Origin: Bacteroidota bacterium
Lineage (GTDB): Bacteria > Bacteroidota > Bacteroidia > Bacteroidales > Rikenellaceae
DNA: 5,453 bases
Assembly: GCA_023413645.1 (NCBI GenBank)
Contig: JAEZPN010000045.1
Location: forward strand, 1 to 5,453
Direction: 5' to 3'
In this document: piece by piece, positions 1-4,679 of the stretch
Layout of the letters: every line of letters begins with the position of its first letter
Numbering within the stretch: the stretch's first letter is position 1
The notes under the pieces: generated by a model
What the model was told of the DNA's origin: nothing
The model's database searches: none
The model's input: only the letters and a program-made list of their open reading frames with translations
Made by a program: the position numbers and the translations under genes

Positions 1-174
1 TGGTATCAGTGGCAGGTCATCGCCGCCTTTCTCTCGGGCGTACACGCAGGAGAAGGCGCTGCTTAAATGCAACTGGTGGACGGGGTGGACGTCAATGCCG
101 ATTTCTCCGCCGGCCAAGTGGGCCAGAACAATATTAAGGCGAAGTCTCTTGTAGTCGGTGAAAAATATACAAGC
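1..174. other. Left edge, no recognisable gene
   Basis: I could not assign a product here. On the plus strand one frame is open from the window edge and stops at TAA 64-66, and another is open to TAG 152-154; the latter ends about 20 bp before the hairpin at 175-210, where the 3' end of a converging plus-strand gene would be expected. On the minus strand one frame is open across the whole stretch with plausible codon use, but I see no ATG start for it between the catalase stop and the window edge. The stretch may be the 3' end of a gene lying left of the window, a gene remnant, or non-coding. Sequence to the left would decide. Confidence 0.25.
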
Positions 175-215
175 CAATGGCGACCGCTCGATATTGAGTG
201 GTCGCCATTGTTTTT
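175..215. terminator. Strong hairpin terminator beyond the catalase stop
   Basis: The arms AATGGCGACCGCTC (176-189) and GAGTGGTCGCCATT (196-209) pair over 14 bp with one G-T wobble, and C175-G210 extends the stem to 15 bp around a six-base loop, GATATT. On the plus strand the stem is followed at once by five T (211-215), the form of an intrinsic terminator. On the minus strand it lies only 8 bp past the catalase stop, but the U-rich stretch (complement of 161-165) comes about nine bases after the stem, so termination in that direction may be less efficient. It probably serves catalase and any converging gene from the left. Confidence 0.8.
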
Positions 216-218
216 ATG

Positions 219-1721
219 CTACCTCCAATCCCACGATGGGTGGGCGGGGTCGTCGGCGATTAGGGCTTCCGAGAGTGACAAACCTAATGCCTTTGCTACG
301 CCCTCACCATACGACGGGTCGGCGCGGTGGCAGTTGCGGATATGGCGGTACTTTATAAATACATCAGCATCACCCATAGCGCGTGCCGTATTCTCGCAAG
401 TTGCCTTTTGGTCTTCAGCAGACATCAGTCTCCATAGCTTGCCCGGCTGTGTGTAATAGTCGCTGTCGAGTTCGCGCTCGTTGTAGTTATAGATCTCGCC
501 CGAAACTGCCAAAGGTGGCTCTTTCAGCACTGGCGAATCCTGCCACTCGCCATAGCTATTTGGCTCGTAGCTTATCGTGCGCCCAGCGTTGTCGTCGGTG
601 CGCATCTGGCCGTCGCGATGGTAGGAGTGGAACGGGCAACGAGGGCGATTTACGGGTATCTGGTGGTGATTCACGCCCAAGCGGTATCGTTGCGCATCGC
701 CATACGAAAAGAGACGTCCCTGCAACATTTTATCGGGCGAGAAACCTATGCCGTCGATGATATTCATCGGGTTAAATGCCGCCTGCTCGACCTCGGCAAA
801 GAAGTTTTCGGGGTTGCGGTTGAGCTCCAAGATACCCACATCGTGCAGCGGGAAATCGCCGTGATACCACACCTTCGTAAGGTCGAACGGATTGATATGA
901 TACTCCTTCGCCTGCTCCTCGGTCATCAGCTGCACCTGCATCTGCCAACGAGGAAAATCGCCCCTCTCAATCGCCTCAAAAAGGTCGCGCTGATGCGACT
1001 CTCTGTCTTTAGCAATCACAGCCTCTGCCTCGGCATCGGTCATATTCTTTATGCCCTGCAAGGTGCGCAGATGAAATTTAACCCAAGTGCGCTTATTGTC
1101 AGCATTGATAAAGCTATATGTGTGACTACCAAAGCCGTGCATATGGCGAAACGAGGCGGGAATACCGCGTGGCGACATTGTAATCGTCACCTGATGCAGT
1201 GCCTCGGGGAGCAGCGTCCAGAAGTCCCAATTGCTATTTGCCGAGCGCATACCCGTGCGAGGATCGCGCTTAATGGCGTGGTTGAGGTCGGGGAATTTCA
1301 GCGGGTCACGCAGGAAGAAAACGGGCGTATTGTTGCCCACCAAGTCCCAATTACCCGTGTCGGTATAAAACTTCATTGCAAAGCCACGAATATCGCGCTC
1401 GGCATCGGCTGCACCACGCTCGCCCGCAACGGTCGAGAAGCGCACAAAGCAGTCGGTCTTCTTGCCCACCTCCGAGAATATCGAGGCGCGAGTGTATGCC
1501 GAGATGTCGTGGGTAACGGTGAATGTGCCGTACGCACCCGAGCCCTTGGCGTGCATACGACGCTCAGGAATCACCTCGCGGTCAAAGTGGGCTAATTTCT
1601 CCATCAGCCATGGATCTTGCATCGTCACAGGCCCACGAACGCCTGCGGTCTGCGTGTTCTGGTTGTCGGCAATGGGGCGACCATTCTCGGCCGTTAGATG
1701 TTTTTTGTCGTTCTGTTTCAT
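219..1721 (-). CDS. katA: Haem catalase (hydrogen peroxide dismutation)
   Basis: Complete 500-aa monofunctional catalase that converts two H2O2 to water and oxygen in the cytoplasm. Catalytic and haem residues are all visible: distal His57 in MHAKGSGAYG, Asn130 in VGNNTPVFF (73 residues later, the usual spacing), and proximal haem ligand Tyr340 in GRLFSYGD with Arg336 before it. The core FVRFSTVAGERGAADAERD and the segment RDPRTGMRSANSNWDFWT are typical. Length and sequence fit the small-subunit (clade 3-like) catalases found in Bacteroides and relatives. The frame stays open upstream to 1814, but I chose ATG 1721 because MKQNDKKHLTAENGRPIADN matches the usual family N-terminus and the preceding 31 residues do not; ATG 1745 is the alternative. 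There is no Shine-Dalgarno sequence, and the upstream bases are AT-rich, normal for Bacteroidota. It appears monocistronic. The name katA is by family; related genomes also use katB. Confidence 0.97.
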   Translation of the reverse strand: MKQNDKKHLTAENGRPIADNQNTQTAGVRGPVTMQDPWLMEKLAHFDREVIPERRMHAKGSGAYGTFTVTHDISAYTRASIFSEVGKKTDCFVRFSTVAGERGAADAERDIRGFAMKFYTDTGNWDLVGNNTPVFFLRDPLKFPDLNHAIKRDPRTGMRSANSNWDFWTLLPEALHQVTITMSPRGIPASFRHMHGFGSHTYSFINADNKRTWVKFHLRTLQGIKNMTDAEAEAVIAKDRESHQRDLFEAIERGDFPRWQMQVQLMTEEQAKEYHINPFDLTKVWYHGDFPLHDVGILELNRNPENFFAEVEQAAFNPMNIIDGIGFSPDKMLQGRLFSYGDAQRYRLGVNHHQIPVNRPRCPFHSYHRDGQMRTDDNAGRTISYEPNSYGEWQDSPVLKEPPLAVSGEIYNYNERELDSDYYTQPGKLWRLMSAEDQKATCENTARAMGDADVFIKYRHIRNCHRADPSYGEGVAKALGLSLSEALIADDPAHPSWDWR

Positions 1722-1768
1722 AGCGGAAATTTGTAAGTATCTCATATTTAATTCCCAAAATTGTGCCA

Positions 1769-1776
1769 CAAAGTAA
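1769..1776 (-). promoter_or_regulatory. Possible catalase -7 element
   Basis: On the minus strand these bases read TTACTTTG, seven of eight positions matching the Bacteroidota -7 consensus TAnnTTTG. Transcription would start near 1762, leaving a leader of about 40 nt before ATG 1721, which supports the downstream start choice. No TTTG lies at the right distance: the nearest candidate, the complement of CAAA at 1788-1791, leaves only an 11-bp spacer. The promoter may therefore be weak or activator-dependent. Confidence 0.35.
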
Positions 1777-1925
1777 AGTGAGGTTTTCAAACAATACGAG
1801 CGTGCTATAGCCAATAATCTATTCCCCTGCGGCTACCGATAAGTCACATTATGAGAATGTGCGCTTTGAAATCCCTGCGAATTGGTGCTGGTGCAGGTTA
1901 GATGACTTAGCTTTTTATAATTTAC

Positions 1926-1933
1926 TACCTTTG
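1926..1933 (+). promoter_or_regulatory. Putative -7 element for a plus-strand RNA
   Basis: TACCTTTG is an exact match to the Bacteroidota -7 consensus TAnnTTTG and sits in an AT-rich context. The -33 element is poor: TTAG at 1898-1901 is too far away and nothing better lies at 19-21 bp. If active, transcription would begin near 1939-1940 and run to the terminator at 2081-2107. It points away from the catalase gene, so the two promoters would be divergent. Confidence 0.45.
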
Positions 1934-1938
1934 TGAGT

Positions 1939-2107
1939 GTAGAAAGCAGCATATAAAGAGTAGTGAAAAATGGTGAATTATAGCCGTGTTCAATTCGTGA
2001 GCATTGGATTAGGCTAAACACTAATAACGCTAACACACAAAAGGTCACACGCTTGAAAATGTTTCCCGGTGGCACCACAGAAAGAGAGGTTAACGCCTCT
2101 CTTTTTT
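1939..2107 (+). ncRNA. Candidate small RNA of about 170 nt
   Basis: This segment lies between a TAnnTTTG element and a strong intrinsic terminator and holds no plausible plus-strand protein. By eye it folds into a long interrupted rod: TGGTG 1971-1975 with CACCA 2073-2077; CGTGT 1985-1989 with ACACG 2047-2051; GT/AGC 1997-2002 with GCT/AC 2029-2034 around one mismatch; and ATTAG 2008-2012 with CTAAT 2021-2025 closing an eight-base loop. A rod with internal loops and about this length is reminiscent of 6S RNA, but I do not recognise conserved 6S sequence, so the family is unassigned. The minus strand carries an 81-codon GTG-start frame (1833-2078) that I consider accidental. Confidence 0.35.
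2081..2107 (+). terminator. Intrinsic terminator 1
   Basis: AAAGAGAGG (2081-2089) pairs perfectly over 9 bp with CCTCTCTTT (2096-2104) around the loop TTAACG, and six T follow from 2102. The orientation is plus, yet no protein gene lies upstream on that strand, so it implies a short non-coding transcript. Confidence 0.85.
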
Positions 2108-2121
2108 GTTTTTAGTCAGTT

Positions 2122-2208
2122 ATGTTCGATGTAGAGCCCGACGACATTCGTCGTCTTGTTGGTCTTGTGTATGATGGTTTGTGTGCAAGAAACACATTCC
2201 GAGCATAA
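2122..2208 (+). CDS. Possible 28-residue small protein or gene remnant
   Basis: An ATG frame of 28 codons begins MFDVEPDDIRRLVGLVYD, ends NTFRA, and stops at TAA 2206-2208, inside the first bases of terminator 2. Its codons (GAC, CGT, CTT, GTT, GGT) resemble those of the large gene downstream, which is why I mention it. Against it: no promoter fits between terminator 1 and the ATG, there is no ribosome binding site, and I recognise no family. The same DNA forms two hairpins, GACGAC/GTCGTC (2140-2155, loop ATTC) and TGTGT/ACACA (2180-2196), so it could instead be part of a structured RNA. It could also be a decayed gene fragment. Confidence 0.15.
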   Translation: MFDVEPDDIRRLVGLVYDGLCARNTFRA

Positions 2209-2238
2209 GAGAACTTCGAAAGAGGTTCTCTTTTTTTT
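2207..2238 (+). terminator. Intrinsic terminator 2
   Basis: AAGAGAACTT (2207-2216) pairs with AGGTTCTCTT (2223-2232) over 10 bp with one G-T wobble around the loop CGAAAG, and the stem runs into eight T (2231-2238). This is a second strong plus-strand terminator only about 100 bp after the first. It either backs up readthrough or ends a separate short transcript. Confidence 0.88.
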
Positions 2239-2426
2239 GTCCCTTAAACCGCTATTTTAGGAGTGTGTCCATGTGTTGTATGGTTGAATAATTGTTCTAT
2301 ATGTCTATAATAAGTGTATGGGATGAGTCGATTATATACCTGGATTTTATTGGAAAAATTGGCGATTTTAAGGTTTCAAATGCCATCATTTCCCCCAATA
2401 TGATATGAAAAAAAGTTGCGATTTTG
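2239..2426. other. AT-rich spacer, nothing identified
   Basis: I see no gene, promoter with a good spacer, or strong hairpin in this stretch. The octamer GCGATTTT occurs at 2362-2369 and again at 2418-2425, the second copy touching the operon promoter. A regulator-binding role is possible, but two octamers alone prove nothing. Confidence 0.4.
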
Positions 2427-2457
2427 TTTGCTGGATAGAAAAAATTTTATATCTTTG
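2427..2457 (+). promoter_or_regulatory. Promoter of the surface-protein operon
   Basis: TTTG (2427-2430), a 19-bp spacer and TATCTTTG (2450-2457) match the primary Bacteroidota promoter (-33 TTTG, -7 TAnnTTTG, spacer about 19-21). Transcription should start near 2463, giving a leader of about 245 nt before ATG 2709. I found no long inverted repeats flanking it, so it does not look like an invertible promoter. Confidence 0.82.
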
Positions 2458-2476
2458 TATAGTTAAAGTGAACAAT

Positions 2477-2518
2477 ATGAATTTACCCCCCCCCACAGCT
2501 TTAGCAATGCACTGTTAA
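2477..2518 (+). CDS. Possible leader peptide with a triple proline
   Basis: Beginning about 14 nt after the predicted transcription start is a 13-codon frame, MNLPPPTALAMHC, stopping at TAA 2516-2518. The three prolines are encoded entirely by a C9 tract. Consecutive prolines are known to slow ribosomes that lack EF-P help, and the stop codon sits inside the small hairpin at 2516-2529, so a translation-sensing leader is conceivable. No ribosome binding site is visible and the frame is short enough to be chance; the leader-peptide role is inference. Confidence 0.25.
   Translation: MNLPPPTALAMHC
2486..2494 (+). repeat. C9 homopolymer tract
   Basis: Nine consecutive C in an otherwise AT-rich leader, about 24-32 nt after the predicted transcription start. 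Homopolymers of this length are prone to slipped-strand length change. It could pair with G runs further down the leader (2543-2546, 2615-2619). Confidence 0.95.
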
Positions 2519-2708
2519 CCAGTAGGTTACAAAGTGGTGTTCGGGGTATGTGTGAGAAAAGAATTGAGTGTGGATTGGCCGTTTTTCAGCAGGAAAATGG
2601 TTCGTTCATCTTTTGGGGGTTATTTCCCCATAGCGAAAATGCGGGTAATTTAGTGCAAACCCGAACATAAAGTTGTGCAAAGAAAAATAAAAAAAAGAGA
2701 TATTTGAG

Positions 2709-4679
2709 ATGAAGAAACTTTTATTGGTAATGGTTTTATCGATGCTCTTCCCCATCGTGTCGTTCGCACAGATCGACCGTGAGGAGACGAGATCGGTGCT
2801 TGTCCATTTCCGTGTGGGTACCGCTACCCTCGATGAGAACTACATGGACAACAAGGCTACCTTGACAGAGTTTGCTAAGGTGGTTAAGGCGTATCAATCG
2901 GATACGACAGCACACTTCCGTCAGATTCGCATCGTGGCGAGTGTATCACCCGAGGGTGGTAAGACTGTGAATGACCGTCTTGTACAACAGCGTGCCGAGG
3001 CTATCACAAAGTGGATTAGTCGCGAGATATCTGCAGATCTCGACTATTCTGTTGAGCAGACAGGCATCGACTGGGATTTGCTTATCAAACTTGTTGAAGA
3101 GAACAAGAGTGTTCCTTATCGCGATGAGGTGCTCGACATCTTGCACAACACCCCTGCAATTGTTGTTGAGGGTGGCAAGGAGGTTGAGAAGCGCTACAAT
3201 GCCCTACGCGCTTTGAGAGGTGGCGAGGCTTATCGCTGGATATATGCTAAACTCTTCCCACAGTTGCGTTATGCGTCAGCGCGTTGCGAGTTCTGGTGGG
3301 AGACAATTCCTGAGCTTTTGATTACATCATCTTCGCCCATGCGTTACTCGGCTGAGGGCGCTACGGGTGTGATTACATTTGACAAGAACGTTACAGACAA
3401 CATCGTGCCAACTGTTCGTGCGAAGGATGGTTGGGTCGATGAGCTTATTCCCACTGGTAAGGATGTGACATTCACCGTTGCTCCCAACCCAAGTGTTGAG
3501 CAGCGCGCTACGACAATCGTTCTCGAGTGCTACGGCAAGACTTATGAGGTCGTTGTTGAGCAGTATGGCGCGGATCCCGAGCTTACACTCTCAAAGAGCA
3601 GCGCTTCACACCCCGCTGGTGGCTCAACCGATACAATCGACTACACAAAGAATGTGGTTGATGATGTAAAGCCCGTGGTGACAACAGCTGCCGACTGGAT
3701 TGAGTCAATCACTGTTACCGAGGATGGTATCACATATACAACAACCGAAAACCCCTCTACCGAGCCTCGTAAGGCGACAATGCTTGTTGAGTGCTACGAC
3801 AAGACTCAGGAGGTTGTGGTTGAGCAGGAGGGTGTTGCCCCCGCTATTACACTCTCGAAGTATAGCGAGGAGTATCCCTCTGAGGCCACTACAGATACAA
3901 TCGGCTATACACGAAATGTTGAGGGTGACGACACTAAGCCCGTTGTTACAAGCGAAGCTAAGTGGATTGACTCCTTCACCGTTACCGACGATAGCTTCAC
4001 ATACAACGTTGCAGAGAATAAGTCTACTGAGGCTCGTACAGCGACAATCCTTGTTGATTGCTACGATGAAGTTCAGGAGGTTGTAGTAGCTCAGGCTGCT
4101 GCACCCTGCCGTCCCTTCTACATGGCAATCAAGACGAATATGCTCTACGACCTTGCTGCAGTGCCTAACCTCGGTGCAGAGTTCTACCTCGGTAAGAACT
4201 TCTCTATCGCTGCAAACTACATGCACGCATGGTGGAAGAACGATGCTAAGAACTTCTACTGGCGCTACTATGGTGCTGACGCCTCAATTCGTTGGTGGTT
4301 CGGCAAGCCTACGCGCATCAAGCCTTTGCAGGGTCACCACATCGGTGTTAACTACCAGATTTTGACCTACGACTTCCAGCTTGGTAAGACAGGTCTCATG
4401 GCGGGTATGCCTAATGGTAATATGATTGACCGTGCCAACCACATCGTGGCTTTGGAGTATGGTTACTCGTTGCCTATCGCAAAGCGCTTGAACCTCGACT
4501 TCACAATTGCTGGTGGTTATCACTGGGGTTTGTTCGAGGAGTATGAGCCCGTTGATGGTCACCCCGTATGGCAGGCAACAAAGCGTCGTCAGTATTTCGG
4601 CCCTACCAAGGTTGAGATTTCACTCGTATGGCTTATTGGCTGTGATAACTACAATAAGGATAAAGGAGGTAAGCGATGA
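2709..4679 (+). CDS. OmpA-like / BACON-repeat / DUF3575 outer-membrane protein
   Basis: A 656-aa exported protein. Residues 1-20 are a signal peptide (MKK, hydrophobic core, cleavage after SFA before Q21). Residues about 25-125 resemble an OmpA-like periplasmic domain, with IRIVASVSPEGG followed by N88 and the QQRAEAI helix around R95. Residues 202-466 are three tandem BACON-like beta-sandwich repeats of 88-89 aa, each with Trp (242, 330, 419), Cys (274, 362, 451) and an ending EVVVEQ or EVVVAQ. Residues 470-650 begin FYMAIKTNMLYDLAAVPNLGAE and match my knowledge of DUF3575, a predicted outer-membrane beta-barrel, with aromatic-rich amphipathic strands. By family it should sit in the outer membrane and help assemble or anchor surface polymers, often fimbriae; that role is inferred. 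It is probably co-transcribed with the gene starting at 4676, with ATGA overlap. The BACON insertion is unusual for DUF3575 proteins, to my knowledge. Confidence 0.88.
   Translation: MKKLLLVMVLSMLFPIVSFAQIDREETRSVLVHFRVGTATLDENYMDNKATLTEFAKVVKAYQSDTTAHFRQIRIVASVSPEGGKTVNDRLVQQRAEAITKWISREISADLDYSVEQTGIDWDLLIKLVEENKSVPYRDEVLDILHNTPAIVVEGGKEVEKRYNALRALRGGEAYRWIYAKLFPQLRYASARCEFWWETIPELLITSSSPMRYSAEGATGVITFDKNVTDNIVPTVRAKDGWVDELIPTGKDVTFTVAPNPSVEQRATTIVLECYGKTYEVVVEQYGADPELTLSKSSASHPAGGSTDTIDYTKNVVDDVKPVVTTAADWIESITVTEDGITYTTTENPSTEPRKATMLVECYDKTQEVVVEQEGVAPAITLSKYSEEYPSEATTDTIGYTRNVEGDDTKPVVTSEAKWIDSFTVTDDSFTYNVAENKSTEARTATILVDCYDEVQEVVVAQAAAPCRPFYMAIKTNMLYDLAAVPNLGAEFYLGKNFSIAANYMHAWWKNDAKNFYWRYYGADASIRWWFGKPTRIKPLQGHHIGVNYQILTYDFQLGKTGLMAGMPNGNMIDRANHIVALEYGYSLPIAKRLNLDFTIAGGYHWGLFEEYEPVDGHPVWQATKRRQYFGPTKVEISLVWLIGCDNYNKDKGGKR
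3312..4106 (+). repeat. Three tandem BACON-like coding repeats
   Basis: Units at 3312-3578, 3579-3842 and 3843-4106. The protein units share a start of the type ELTLSK, a (D)TIxYTKNV strand, a central W(I/V), NxSTExRxAT and a final CYD..QEVVVEQ. DNA is also alike in places: around the conserved Cys, GAGTGCTACG and GAGGTTGTGGTTGAGCAG recur with few changes, which suggests duplication within the gene rather than ancient divergence. Repeat 1 is the most divergent at its start. BACON domains are generally taken as carbohydrate- or mucin-binding modules or as spacers; I cannot tell which applies here. Confidence 0.8.
4662..4670 (+). promoter_or_regulatory. Strong Shine-Dalgarno for the lipoprotein gene
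   Basis: AAAGGAGGT, with GGAGG ending 6 nt before ATG 4676, lies inside the last codons of the upstream gene. Bacteroidota genes seldom use such a motif, and the first gene of this operon lacks one. It fixes the start at 4676 and suggests reinitiation or internal loading at the ATGA overlap. Confidence 0.7.

Larger units (their letters stand above)
2458..2708 (+). promoter_or_regulatory. Long leader of the surface operon, with hairpins
   Basis: The predicted untranslated leader is unusually long and contains several pairable elements. TAACC/GGTTA (2516-2529, loop AGTA) overlaps the stop of the small upstream frame. TTTTC/GAAAA (2583-2597) and TGGGG/CCCCA (2614-2630) are local hairpins. TGTTCGGG (2538-2545) and CCCGAACA (2660-2667) are a perfect 8-base inverted repeat that could close a domain of about 130 nt. 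GTGCAAA is repeated at 2653-2659 and 2675-2681, 22 bp apart. None of these is followed by a T run, so none is an obvious intrinsic terminator. The last 25 bases before the start codon are A-rich without a Shine-Dalgarno sequence, as usual in this phylum. I match it to no known riboswitch. Confidence 0.4.

Noticed and set aside
67..456. A 129-codon plus-strand frame crossing the left hairpin into catalase
   Set aside because: It runs through a strong plus-strand terminator and then antisense through the conserved end of catalase; only its first 30 residues look protein-like.
618..1595. A 325-codon plus-strand open frame antisense to catalase
   Set aside because: It lies wholly opposite a catalase with every catalytic residue intact; its protein has no recognisable motif, and GC-rich third positions in the catalase commonly leave the opposite strand open.
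1690..1814. Extending catalase upstream to the first possible start at 1814
   Set aside because: The extra 31 residues do not match the family N-terminus, and the predicted transcription start near 1762 lies inside them.
1833..2078. An 81-codon minus-strand frame with a hydrophobic N-terminus resembling a signal peptide
   Set aside because: It needs a GTG start, has no convincing promoter or lipobox (LIQC), its latter half is compositionally unlike a protein, and it overlaps the candidate RNA and its terminator region.
2427..2457. Invertible promoter, as seen for many Bacteroidales surface loci
   Set aside because: I searched by eye for matching inverted repeats on both sides of the promoter and found none long enough for a site-specific recombinase.
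3705..4226. A 173-codon minus-strand open frame across the BACON repeats
   Set aside because: It mirrors the repeats of the real plus-strand gene, shows the same repeated pattern because its template does, and has no signal or motif of its own.
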